Source: Globodera rostochiensis | Taxonomy: Eukaryota; Nematoda; Chromadorea; Rhabditida; Heteroderidae | Assembly: GCA_018350325.1 (NCBI GenBank) | Contig: JAEVLN010000029.1 | Span: forward strand, 576,807 to 640,806 | Length of the DNA stretch: 64,000 nt | Direction: 5' to 3' | Shown: positions 44,391-53,629 of the stretch, piece after piece | Layout of the letters: each line of letters starts with the position of its first letter | How positions within the stretch are numbered: the stretch's first letter is position 1 | The notes under the pieces: generated by a model | What the model was told of the DNA's origin: nothing | Seen by the model: the letters and a program-made list of their open reading frames with translations, nothing else | Databases searched by the model: none | Translations under genes and position numbers: made by a program

Positions 44391-44510
44391 CTCACCGGGA
44401 TTTTTAATTTTGCCTCATCTCCCGGTGAGTGGGGTACATGGTTTTTTGCCTGTTTTCCACCATGCACCTCCTCGTGGTGTACCCTGGGGATTGACCGTAT
44501 ATTGGTCAAT
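44391..44510 (+). other. Two further inverted repeats in the E9 tail
   Basis: CTCACCGGGA (44391-44400) pairs perfectly with TCCCGGTGAG (44420-44429). ATTGACC (44490-44496) pairs perfectly with GGTCAAT (44504-44510). They lie between the ORF and the terminal hairpin and might act in termination of transcription or transposition; no direct evidence. Confidence 0.5.
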
Positions 44511-44570
44511 TGCTAAGGCATGGTTAATAAACGGGATAAGAGTGCACACGGAAGCCAACACTTTGCACGA

Positions 44571-44652
44571 CACACACGTCTGGGCACTAGCAACAAAGTC
44601 CTTAAGCGCTTTGCGCTTTTTCCATCAACATCCCCCGTCAGTTCCTACCTAG
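44571..44652 (+). other. Helitron-like 3' terminus, type 2, on coding element E9
   Basis: CACACACGTCTGGGCACTAG, hairpin AAGCGC-ttt-GCGCTT (44604-44618), then CTAG (44649-44652) followed by T. Clearly homologous to 12794-12892 and 21400-21498, with a shorter spacer (30 nt). This links the non-coding C elements to a coding one. Confidence 0.55.
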
Positions 44653-45285
44653 TTATATATACGTTAGAATGACAAGGGGTTTCGTGCCGAAAACTAATTT
44701 GAGCATTCCTGGCATCGGGAGCCCCTGGAAAGTTGTGGATTACTTCTTCAACTTTTTGAGGTGCATCCAGGAAAAATAAGCATTTTTCAGTACGGTGGAC
44801 GACTGAGTCCCAGGAAGCGGGTTGTGGGTCACAACGGCAGTTGCACAAAGGGAAATTCTTTTATTTTTGCCCCAATCGCTTAACACTTGCTGGTAGGATT
44901 TTAAGTTGGAATGTTTCCGACAACTTGTCTGTTGATCACTTTTTGATCAGAGCAAAAGCCTGGTCTGCAAAAATCCGCACAAATTGCTGGGTCGAATTTT
45001 CAAAAATCGTTTTTTGTCCCTAACTTTTTTTGCTTTGCCCGTGTTGGTTTGAGATGTTTTGCATTATTGTAGAGTTTTTCAAACTGCGTCGAATGGTGTT
45101 TAGTTTGTTTTAAAAAAATTTGAAATTTTTGAGCTAGGCCCCCTAGAAGGTTTTTCGGTTTTTTGTCATTAACTTTTTTTTGGCTGGATTTCAGGCGAAA
45201 TAAAGATCGCTTTCAAAACCCAACTTTTGAAGAGCTATCGATTGGTGTTTATTTCGCTTGAAAATTCCAAAAAGTGCTTTTTGCC

Positions 45286-45361
45286 AGCCAAGTGCATCGG
45301 TGGCGGAATGGTTAGTGGTGTGGGTGTGGGGGGTCGGGTGGGGGTTCGAATCCGCTTGGCT
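45286..45361 (+). other. tRNA-like sequence, B type
   Basis: Intact 76-nt copy with AGCCAAG/CTTGGCT ends and GGTTCGAATCC B-box, in the leader of the coding element E10. Confidence 0.5.
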
Positions 45362-47093
45362 TAAATCATTTTTTACCACTTTCTGTGCATATGTACGGTA
45401 GTGGAAACAATTTCTAAAATCCTTTTAAATTATTCCCGAGTTTTTAAAAATATTTTTGTGGGCTGTTTGGAAATTTTTTAAATTTTCATTTTTTTGGTCA
45501 CCAAAATTGGGTTAATATTGAAAAAATTCATAACTTTTTTTGTTGAAGATCATTCGCAATGATTTTGATATCATAAAATGGAGAAAAATAAGCGCTATTT
45601 TATTAGTATTTTAGTTTTACGAATGGTTGAAAATCCAAAAGGTTATGGTCAATTTTTCGAAAAAAATAAATTTTTTAGAAAAAAATTCATAAAAATTTTC
45701 TGAATAGAGATTTTCAAAAAGTCATTCATTAGATAAATAGCTTATTTTTTTCTCTATTAGAAAATATTTTAGTTGGATTTAAAGCATTGAGATGGAATGG
45801 AGTTAAGATCGAAAAAGTGAAAATGGATGAGCAAACCAAAGGGGTCCCCCTTTTGGAATCTGATCAAAATAATTTTTATTCCAAATTTCATTGAAATGAA
45901 TTTATTTTCTCTTTTAATGATTAGGGGAGTATTTTAAAGAATTAAAATGACTAAATTTTTGTGAAATTCAAAAATTTTAAAAATTTTCATTTTTTTACAA
46001 AAAAATTCGAAACAATTTACCGAAAAAAGGACACCAAACCAAATTAATTTCTTGAACATTTTATTTTCTTTTATTGAAATGAATTTATTTTGTCTATTAA
46101 TGATGCGGGAAGTATTTTAAAGAATTAAAATCACTATTTCCGATTTTTTAAAAATTTTTTTGTGAGAAATTTTTTGAAATTTCAATACCAATTTTTTGAA
46201 AAGAGATTTTCAAAAACTAATTAAGTACATAAATAGCCACATATTTTTCAACCCCCCCCCATTTTGTAAATTTATTTGAAGGTTCTTTCAAATGCAAAAT
46301 TAAATGCCAATATATATTTCCAATTTTTAAGCCATTGTCGTCCCACACTTGGAGCAGCAGAAACAGTCAAATGCCAACAAATTCGCCGATTTGGAGGAGC
46401 AGAAACAGTCGAATGCCAACAACAGAAGAATGACAAACAGGAGAAGTATCAGAAAGAACAGCAGTTGAACATCGTTGACTTCAGCAAACTGTAGTACGAT
46501 GAGAGAAGTTGGTAATTTCGCTTTCAAATTTACTTTCGAATTCATAATACCGAAAAACCTATTTTTGGGGGGAAAAATGGCTCCGGGACCGCCGGAAATC
46601 CGGGTGAAAAAATTTTTTCATTGAGCAAAACTAAGCGTTTGGAAGGTTTCAAAAATCGAAAAAAATTCACTGTGTGGGGTTATAGTGTCTAACCATATTC
46701 TGTCTGCCGCATGGTTATTTATTTGAATTAGTGGTAAAATGGCATCATTTTGGCGCATCGTTCTTTTTTCCCTGCTGCTGGAGTGCCCATAGTCTGCAGT
46801 CGTTATTGATTTAAGAAATCATTTTGATTAGGTTCGCTCAAAGCGACAGCCCTTTGAGGTATTGATTTTTGCAGTTTTTTGTTGTTTATGTTTCAAAATT
46901 TTTTGTTGTTGTCATTGCAATTTTTTTTTTGCTGTTTATGTTTTCAAAATTTTGTTCACAAAAAAAAAAGGTTTTTACTGAAAAAAACGACAAGAAAATG
47001 ATTTTACAAAAAACAATAAAAATGTCAAAAAATGGTTTTAACATAAAAAACAACAAAAATGATGTTTTTTCGAACAAAAATGCGCACTTTCAG
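45362..47093. other. AT-rich Helitron modules and unassigned DNA
   Basis: AT-rich modules as in other B elements, diverging after about 45540. At 46330-46500 a fragment reads LEQQKQSNANKFADLEEQ; part of it is also at 4435-4530. It is glutamine-rich and unrecognised. Positions 46560-47090 are T- and A-rich with no gene seen. Confidence 0.45.
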
Positions 47094-47400
47094 AGACTTG
47101 AACAGCCAGTCGTTGGCCGTCCTGACCGAGGACAAGTGGCAAAAGAAAAAAAATTTTTTTGTGAAAAAAATTTTTTTTTGTTTTTTTTTTTGTAGAAATA
47201 ACCCTAGAAAATTTTTTTTTTTAATTTTGTTAACTACTTTGTCAGATTGTGTGCCGCGCGGACTGTCAACCGCCGAATTCCACCGATTATATGCGCATGA
47301 AAATTGCACAAATCCAATGCGTCACCCAGCCCAAGAAGATGGTCAAGCAGATGAGTGCGCGGTCGTCAAGTTCAAGCCGGTCAACGCACACCAGGAGCAT
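47094..47400 (+). pseudogene. TFIIF-beta (RAP30) fragments, frameshifted
   Basis: After a TTTCAG acceptor, 47094-47145 reads DLNSQSLAVLTEDKWQ, like the conserved segment before the central exon of TFIIF-beta. After a GTCAG acceptor, 47246 onward reads IVCRADCQPPNSTDYMRMK with the conserved YMR. About 30 codons later one base is missing relative to the copies at 33537 and 33968, so the VKFKPVN segment is in another frame. These two pieces are in normal gene order, unlike those in E9. Homology continues past 47401 into the duplicated block. Confidence 0.65.
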
Positions 47401-48122
47401 CAGGCATTGGCGTGGGGGGGGAAGGATATACCAAAATTTGATGGGAACAATTTTAAATTTAGCCGTCCAAATTTTGGTATCTTTATGAATTCATTGTAAC
47501 ATTTCACTATCTTTATTTCCCAATTTTTAATCAATGTTTTGCCAACTTCGTCGAATGCCACCTGATGTTCTCACTGGTCCCTGAAGTGTATGGCGAAATT
47601 AACGGTGCCAGAAAACCGGTAAAAAACTACTTTTTTTGCGATATTTATAAATTAACATTTTCAACATGAACGAAACCGGTCGCAAAAAATGTGGTATTTT
47701 TTCGGGTGATTAAATGGGTCGGTCTTGCGGTTCGATGGGACATTTTTTTTAAATTCATGTTTTTTTTGGGTAAAATATACGTAGAACACAAACCCTCGGA
47801 TTTTGACAACGTAAACCATGTTTTTTATTTTTTGTTTAAAATTGGGGAGATTTGTTTGACTAAATTTCCAATTTTTGATGGTTTTGCTCTCCGACAAAAT
47901 CCAACTGCTGAGGTTGGCATTTTGTTAAGCAATTTTTTCGAAAGTCAATATTTCTGGCACATTGGAAAAATGCGATTTAGAGGTGACTTTTGTCGAAAAG
48001 TTGGGGTGCTGGCGTGTGGCGTGTTACATAGTCGCTAATCGATATCCATTTTTCGATTTTTTTTTTCTGTGTTTTTGTCTCTGAAAGTGTTAGAACCCCC
48101 CGCTTTAATTTAATTATTCCAT

Positions 48123-48515
48123 TTGTCTGAACAAAAACAAATAAAATTTCAAATATTTGAATTGAAGGACATGAAACAGTACAGAGAGGAATTGAAGGAC
48201 ATGAAGCAGTACAAAGAGGAATTGAAGGACATGAAGCAGTACCAAGAGGAATTGAAGGACATGAAGCAGTACAAAGAGGAATTGAAGGACATGAAGCAGT
48301 ACAAAGAGGAATTGAAGGACATGAAGCAGTACAAAGAGGAATTGAAGGAAATGAAGCAGTACCAAGAGGAATTGAAGGACATGAAGCAGTACAAAGAGGA
48401 ATTGAAGGACATGAAGCAGTACAAAGAGGAATTGAAGGCCCTGAAGCAGTACAAAAAAGAATTCGACATTAAGCAGTACAAGGAGGAATTTAAGGTAAAA
48501 TTTGAACCGATTTAA
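48123..48515 (+). CDS. Hypothetical 130-residue Lys/Glu-rich repeat protein
   Basis: A 30-bp tandem repeat (about ten units, 48160-48460) encodes ELKDMKQYKE with variants YRE, YQE, KEM and KAL. Flanking non-repeat codons (MSEQKQIKFQIF and EFDIKQYKEEFKVKFEPI) stay in frame. The product would be highly charged and helical, but a ten-residue period is not a classical heptad coiled coil. There is no recognised family and no clear promoter. Because 30 is divisible by three, the open frame could be a by-product of a minisatellite; the opposite strand is open too. Identical copies lie at 51513 and 61593. Confidence 0.3.
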   Translation: MSEQKQIKFQIFELKDMKQYREELKDMKQYKEELKDMKQYQEELKDMKQYKEELKDMKQYKEELKDMKQYKEELKEMKQYQEELKDMKQYKEELKDMKQYKEELKALKQYKKEFDIKQYKEEFKVKFEPI

Positions 48516-48912
48516 GCAGAAGAATTTAGGCTATCGTTAAGCTAAAGCTTTTGATTCAAAAATCTTTAAAAATAATATTTTTTTAACATGTCTCGTCATA
48601 ATTTTTTATGATTTGTAACTTTCAAAGCTTTTGTTTAACTATAGCTTTATCTCTTTGAAAGACCGATCAGTGATACTGACCATGATCAGATGCATTCATA
48701 ATTAGAGACCTGCTTTTTTACCATTTGACCGCAATTATTTCTGCGCTTTCTTTCAAAAATTCAAAGTTAAACACCAAAAAATGTAATGATAATAATAAAG
48801 CAGGGCCTAATATTAATTTCATGTGTTATTCATTTTCCCAACATCCTAGATGACAGCCCAGAATCTGGGTCGATAGGTGAGGGATTTGTAGTTATGTAAA
48901 CAAAGAGATTTA
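48516..48912. other. AT-rich spacer, no gene seen
   Basis: Contains short palindromic words (AAAGCTT near 48545 and 48626; TGATACTGACCATGATCA near 48669). The last 13 bases (48900-48912, ACAAAGAGATTTA) are one arm of the inverted repeat flanking the 43-bp array. Repeated at 51906-52302 and 61986-62382. Confidence 0.5.
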
Positions 48913-49689
48913 AAATGGTTCGCGGACTGGCCCAGCGTGGCATGTGTCGCACCATAAATGGTTCGCGGACTGGCCCTTCGGGGCATGTGTCGCACCATAA
49001 ATGGTTCGCGGACTGGCCCTTCGGGGTATGTGTCGCACCATAAATGGTTCGCGGACTGGCCCTTCGGGGCATGTGTCGCACCATAAATGGTTCGCGGACT
49101 GGCCCTTCGGGGCATGTGTCGCACCATAAATGGTTCGCGGACTGGCCCTTCGGGGCATGTGTCGCACCATAAATGGTTCGCGGACTGGCCCTTCGGGGCA
49201 TGTGTCGCACCATAAATGGTTCGCGGACTGGCCCTTCGGGGCATGTGTCGCACCATAAATGGTTCGCGGACTGGCCCTTCGGGGCATGTGTCGCACCATA
49301 AATGGTTCGCGGACTGGCCCTTCGGGGCATGTGTCGCACCATAAATGGTTCGCGGACTGGCCCTTCGTGGCATGTGTCGCACCATAAATGGTTCGCGGAC
49401 TGGCCCTTCGGGGCATGTGTCGCACCATAAATGGTTCGCGGACTGGCCCTTCGGGGCATGTGTCGCACCATAAATGGTTCGCGGACTGGCCCTTCGGGGC
49501 ATGTGTCGCACATAAATGGTTCGCGGACTGGCCCTTCGGGGCATGTGTCGCACATAAATGGTTCGCGGACTGGCCCTTCGGGGCATGTGTCGCACCATAA
49601 ATGGTTCGCGGACTGGCCCTTTGGGGCATGTGTCGCACCATAAATGGTTCGCGGACTAGCCCTTCGGGGCATGCTTCGCACAAAATTTA
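48913..49689 (+). repeat. 43-bp minisatellite with UUCG hairpin, copy 1
   Basis: About eighteen units of 43 bp (two of 42) contain ATGGTTCGCGGACTGG, GCCCTTCGGGGC and ATGTGTCGCACC. GCCC-TTCG-GGGC forms a 4-bp stem with a cUUCGg tetraloop in RNA from the plus strand. The array is bounded by a perfect 13-bp inverted repeat, ACAAAGAGATTTA (48900-48912) and TAAATCTCTTTGT (49690-49702). The period is not a multiple of three and no unit contains a minus-strand stop in any frame, which explains three long overlapping minus-strand frames (up to 314 codons). I do not call those genes. Confidence 0.85.
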
Positions 49690-49779
49690 TAAATCTCTTT
49701 GTTATGCAATACCTTGATTGCTCGTAGTTCCCCAACGGTACCTGCCAACATCCGGGGCGAAGCCTGGCTAGCACTTTGC

Positions 49780-50239
49780 ACGGTTAGGTGGACTGGTGAG
49801 AGGTACCGTAGGATTTATGAGTAATCAAAAAGGGTATGCATTCGCTGACCTTCGGTAGGATTGTGGTCCCGGCCCAAAAAGGGTGCGGGACCAACCCCCT
49901 TCGGGAGTGTGGTCCCGTGCAGGGTGCGGGGACCTGCCTCTTCGGGGCTTTGTGGTCCCGATCAAAGACGCGAGATTGCCTTCGGGCAGGTTCAAGAAGA
50001 GTCTCAAGAAATGCCTTCTGCGCTCATTGAGCTTTAAAAGCGATTTGGGATATGTGAGTCCTGGCTGGCAGATTGCTACAGGACGTCTTCATACATCATG
50101 GCGAAACGGATGCTGATATTCTATTACAATGCACGATCTAATTGAATAAATATTTTTAAATTTATGTGCGTTTAATGGTCAATATTATCCATCCGTACTG
50201 TATGCCACCTTTGTATTTCCCTATTATTCTGTAATTCAG
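49780..50239 (+). promoter_or_regulatory. GC-rich 5' leader of the second Helitron ORF, copy 1
   Basis: Contains GGTCCCG/CGGGACC and GGTCCC/GGGACC inverted repeats (49860-49935) and four CTTCGG cores (49850, 49899, 49940, 49980); the last lies in TGCC-TTCG-GGCA, a 4-bp stem with a UUCG loop. Just before the ATG is TCTGTAATTCAG, a good nematode-type splice acceptor (cis or trans). Repeated at 53170-53629, 59859-60318 and 63250-63709. Confidence 0.4.
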
Positions 50240-50878
50240 ATGCCTTCAAAGCAACAAAGATTGCGAAAAATGGGGAAGGAGCAGCGGCTGACCGACCAGT
50301 CTGTCAGCCCAGGCTCACAAATCCCAAACAGTCCACGTTTGGACTATAGTGCAGATGGTAATGAAGAGGCATCCCTTGGCACAACGCGTGCTTTGCAGAT
50401 AAGCACACCGGCTTCAGCTACGGGCAAGAAAAGGGGCAGACCCCCTAAAGCCGGTAATAAAGGCTTAGTGGCTGGACTTGATTGTGTGTCATTGGCAGAC
50501 ACGCCGAACTCGACAGTGCCTGAAAGTGCGACAAGTTCGCCATGCCTTAAAAAAGAGAAATCCTTTGAATTTGACAAAAAGGTCATTACTGAAGTTGTTT
50601 CTTCAACGCCCGTTTCTACACGAGGAAAACGCGGGCGACCCTTTAAAAAAAAAGGAGGCCCAGGCAGAGGCAAAACTGTTGATTCGATGAGCGAAAGCTC
50701 AATTATGGATGAAAGCTTTGTTGGAAATGAAACAATGCAGGTTGAAGAACCACTTGATGATGTGGATGCCAACCTTAAATTGGAAAAAGTCAGGCATTGG
50801 CGTGGGGGGGGAAGGATATACCAAAATTTGATGGGAACAATTTTAAATTTAGCCGTCCAAATTTTGGTATCTTTATGA
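50240..50878 (+). pseudogene. Truncated copy of second Helitron protein, N-terminal 184 residues
   Basis: The first 184 codons match the full ORF at 53630, including both AT-hooks (KKRGRP, GKRGRP). The frame then crosses the duplication junction at 50790/50791 and adds 28 unrelated residues before a stop at 50878. It lacks the Ulp1-like, Rep and helicase domains. If expressed from its intact leader it would be a short AT-hook protein that could compete with the full protein for DNA; that is speculation. Confidence 0.75.
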
Positions 50879-51512
50879 ATTCATTGTAACATTTCACTAT
50901 CTTTATTTCCCAATTTTTAATCAATGTTTTGCCAACTTCGTCGAATGCCACCTGATGTTCTCACTGGTCCCTGAAGTGTATGGCGAAATTAACGGTGCCA
51001 GAAAACCGGTAAAAAACTACTTTTTTTGCGATATTTATAAATTAACATTTTCAACATGAACGAAACCGGTCGCAAAAAATGTGGTATTTTTTCGGGTGAT
51101 TAAATGGGTCGGTCTTGCGGTTCGATGGGACATTTTTTTTAAATTCATGTTTTTTTTGGGTAAAATATACGTAGAACACAAACCCTCGGATTTTGACAAC
51201 GTAAACCATGTTTTTTATTTTTTGTTTAAAATTGGGGAGATTTGTTTGACTAAATTTCCAATTTTTGATGGTTTTGCTCTCCGACAAAATCCAACTGCTG
51301 AGGTTGGCATTTTGTTAAGCAATTTTTTCGAAAGTCAATATTTCTGGCACATTGGAAAAATGCGATTTAGAGGTGACTTTTGTCGAAAAGTTGGGGTGCT
51401 GGCGTGTGGCGTGTTACATAGTCGCTAATCGATATCCATTTTTCGATTTTTTTTTTCTGTGTTTTTGTCTCTGAAAGTGTTAGAACCCCCCGCTTTAATT
51501 TAATTATTCCAT

Positions 51513-51905
51513 TTGTCTGAACAAAAACAAATAAAATTTCAAATATTTGAATTGAAGGACATGAAACAGTACAGAGAGGAATTGAAGGACATGAAGCAGT
51601 ACAAAGAGGAATTGAAGGACATGAAGCAGTACCAAGAGGAATTGAAGGACATGAAGCAGTACAAAGAGGAATTGAAGGACATGAAGCAGTACAAAGAGGA
51701 ATTGAAGGACATGAAGCAGTACAAAGAGGAATTGAAGGAAATGAAGCAGTACCAAGAGGAATTGAAGGACATGAAGCAGTACAAAGAGGAATTGAAGGAC
51801 ATGAAGCAGTACAAAGAGGAATTGAAGGCCCTGAAGCAGTACAAAAAAGAATTCGACATTAAGCAGTACAAGGAGGAATTTAAGGTAAAATTTGAACCGA
51901 TTTAA
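51513..51905 (+). CDS. Hypothetical Lys/Glu-rich repeat protein, copy 2
   Basis: Identical copy of the frame at 48123-48515, carried by the 3,390-bp duplication. The same doubts about coding status apply. Confidence 0.3.
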   Translation: MSEQKQIKFQIFELKDMKQYREELKDMKQYKEELKDMKQYQEELKDMKQYKEELKDMKQYKEELKDMKQYKEELKEMKQYQEELKDMKQYKEELKDMKQYKEELKALKQYKKEFDIKQYKEEFKVKFEPI

Positions 51906-52302
51906 GCAGAAGAATTTAGGCTATCGTTAAGCTAAAGCTTTTGATTCAAAAATCTTTAAAAATAATATTTTTTTAACATGTCTCGTCATAATTTTTTATG
52001 ATTTGTAACTTTCAAAGCTTTTGTTTAACTATAGCTTTATCTCTTTGAAAGACCGATCAGTGATACTGACCATGATCAGATGCATTCATAATTAGAGACC
52101 TGCTTTTTTACCATTTGACCGCAATTATTTCTGCGCTTTCTTTCAAAAATTCAAAGTTAAACACCAAAAAATGTAATGATAATAATAAAGCAGGGCCTAA
52201 TATTAATTTCATGTGTTATTCATTTTCCCAACATCCTAGATGACAGCCCAGAATCTGGGTCGATAGGTGAGGGATTTGTAGTTATGTAAACAAAGAGATT
52301 TA

Positions 52303-53079
52303 AAATGGTTCGCGGACTGGCCCAGCGTGGCATGTGTCGCACCATAAATGGTTCGCGGACTGGCCCTTCGGGGCATGTGTCGCACCATAAATGGTTCGCG
52401 GACTGGCCCTTCGGGGTATGTGTCGCACCATAAATGGTTCGCGGACTGGCCCTTCGGGGCATGTGTCGCACCATAAATGGTTCGCGGACTGGCCCTTCGG
52501 GGCATGTGTCGCACCATAAATGGTTCGCGGACTGGCCCTTCGGGGCATGTGTCGCACCATAAATGGTTCGCGGACTGGCCCTTCGGGGCATGTGTCGCAC
52601 CATAAATGGTTCGCGGACTGGCCCTTCGGGGCATGTGTCGCACCATAAATGGTTCGCGGACTGGCCCTTCGGGGCATGTGTCGCACCATAAATGGTTCGC
52701 GGACTGGCCCTTCGGGGCATGTGTCGCACCATAAATGGTTCGCGGACTGGCCCTTCGTGGCATGTGTCGCACCATAAATGGTTCGCGGACTGGCCCTTCG
52801 GGGCATGTGTCGCACCATAAATGGTTCGCGGACTGGCCCTTCGGGGCATGTGTCGCACCATAAATGGTTCGCGGACTGGCCCTTCGGGGCATGTGTCGCA
52901 CATAAATGGTTCGCGGACTGGCCCTTCGGGGCATGTGTCGCACATAAATGGTTCGCGGACTGGCCCTTCGGGGCATGTGTCGCACCATAAATGGTTCGCG
53001 GACTGGCCCTTTGGGGCATGTGTCGCACCATAAATGGTTCGCGGACTAGCCCTTCGGGGCATGCTTCGCACAAAATTTA
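52303..53079 (+). repeat. 43-bp minisatellite with UUCG hairpin, copy 2
   Basis: Same array as 48913-49689, with the same 42-bp units and the same variant first and last units and the flanking 13-bp inverted repeat (52290-52302 and 53080-53092). Confidence 0.85.
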
Positions 53080-53169
53080 TAAATCTCTTTGTTATGCAAT
53101 ACCTTGATTGCTCGTAGTTCCCCAACGGTACCTGCCAACATCCGGGGCGAAGCCTGGCTAGCACTTTGC

Positions 53170-53629
53170 ACGGTTAGGTGGACTGGTGAGAGGTACCGTA
53201 GGATTTATGAGTAATCAAAAAGGGTATGCATTCGCTGACCTTCGGTAGGATTGTGGTCCCGGCCCAAAAAGGGTGCGGGACCAACCCCCTTCGGGAGTGT
53301 GGTCCCGTGCAGGGTGCGGGGACCTGCCTCTTCGGGGCTTTGTGGTCCCGATCAAAGACGCGAGATTGCCTTCGGGCAGGTTCAAGAAGAGTCTCAAGAA
53401 ATGCCTTCTGCGCTCATTGAGCTTTAAAAGCGATTTGGGATATGTGAGTCCTGGCTGGCAGATTGCTACAAGACGTCTTCATACATCATGGCGAAACGGA
53501 TGCTGATATTCTATTACAATGCACGATCTAATTGAATAAATATTTTTAAATTTATGTGCGTTTAATGGTCAATATTATCCATCCGTACTGTATGCCACCT
53601 TTGTATTTCCCTATTATTCTGTAATTCAG
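53170..53629 (+). promoter_or_regulatory. GC-rich 5' leader of the full second Helitron ORF
   Basis: As 49780-50239, with A at 53471 in place of G. TAATTCAG directly precedes ATG at 53630, consistent with a spliced or trans-spliced 5' end. Confidence 0.4.

Larger units (their letters stand above)
29669..44652 (+). mobile_element. Putative autonomous C-class Helitron E9 with captured gene fragments
   Basis: The 5' side begins CTATATATCTTAGAATAAAA just after the CTAG of E8 and continues with a C-type leader and tRNA-like sequence (30315-30388). The 3' side ends with the type 2 terminus also found on E4 and E6 (44571-44652). Between them are AT-rich modules (palindrome near 30868), CSN5 and TFIIF-beta exon fragments, two minisatellites, a large AT-hook/Ulp1/Rep/helicase ORF (37011-44012) and a structured tail. 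Matching class C ends on both sides support a single element of about 15 kb. Because no second copy is visible, nested insertions cannot be excluded. Confidence 0.5.
47401..50790 (+). repeat. 3,390-bp tandem duplication, copy 1
   Basis: CAGGCATTGGCG at 47401 recurs at 50791, and the whole 3,390 bp is repeated as 50791-54180 with only one difference noticed by eye (G50081 versus A53471). Copy 1 continues leftward into the TFIIF-beta fragment, so its left edge is natural; its right edge (50790) interrupts the Helitron ORF. Contents: spacer 47401-48120 with an unknown exon-like frame near 47560 (FANFVECHLMFSLVPEVYGE), a 30-bp coding-like repeat, a 43-bp minisatellite, a GC-rich leader and 184 codons of the ORF. 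Confidence 0.85.

Noticed and set aside
46224..46265. C-homopolymer near 46252 (and 32887) as a functional site
   Set aside because: Simple homopolymer runs of 10-13 C with no conserved context.
48913..49689. CRISPR-like regular array
   Set aside because: Units are contiguous and nearly identical with no variable spacers; it is a minisatellite, and the context is eukaryotic.
48830..49774. Minus-strand frames of 314, 250 and 257 codons
   Set aside because: They read the same 43-bp minisatellite in three frames; the period is not a multiple of three and no frame has non-repeat coding support.
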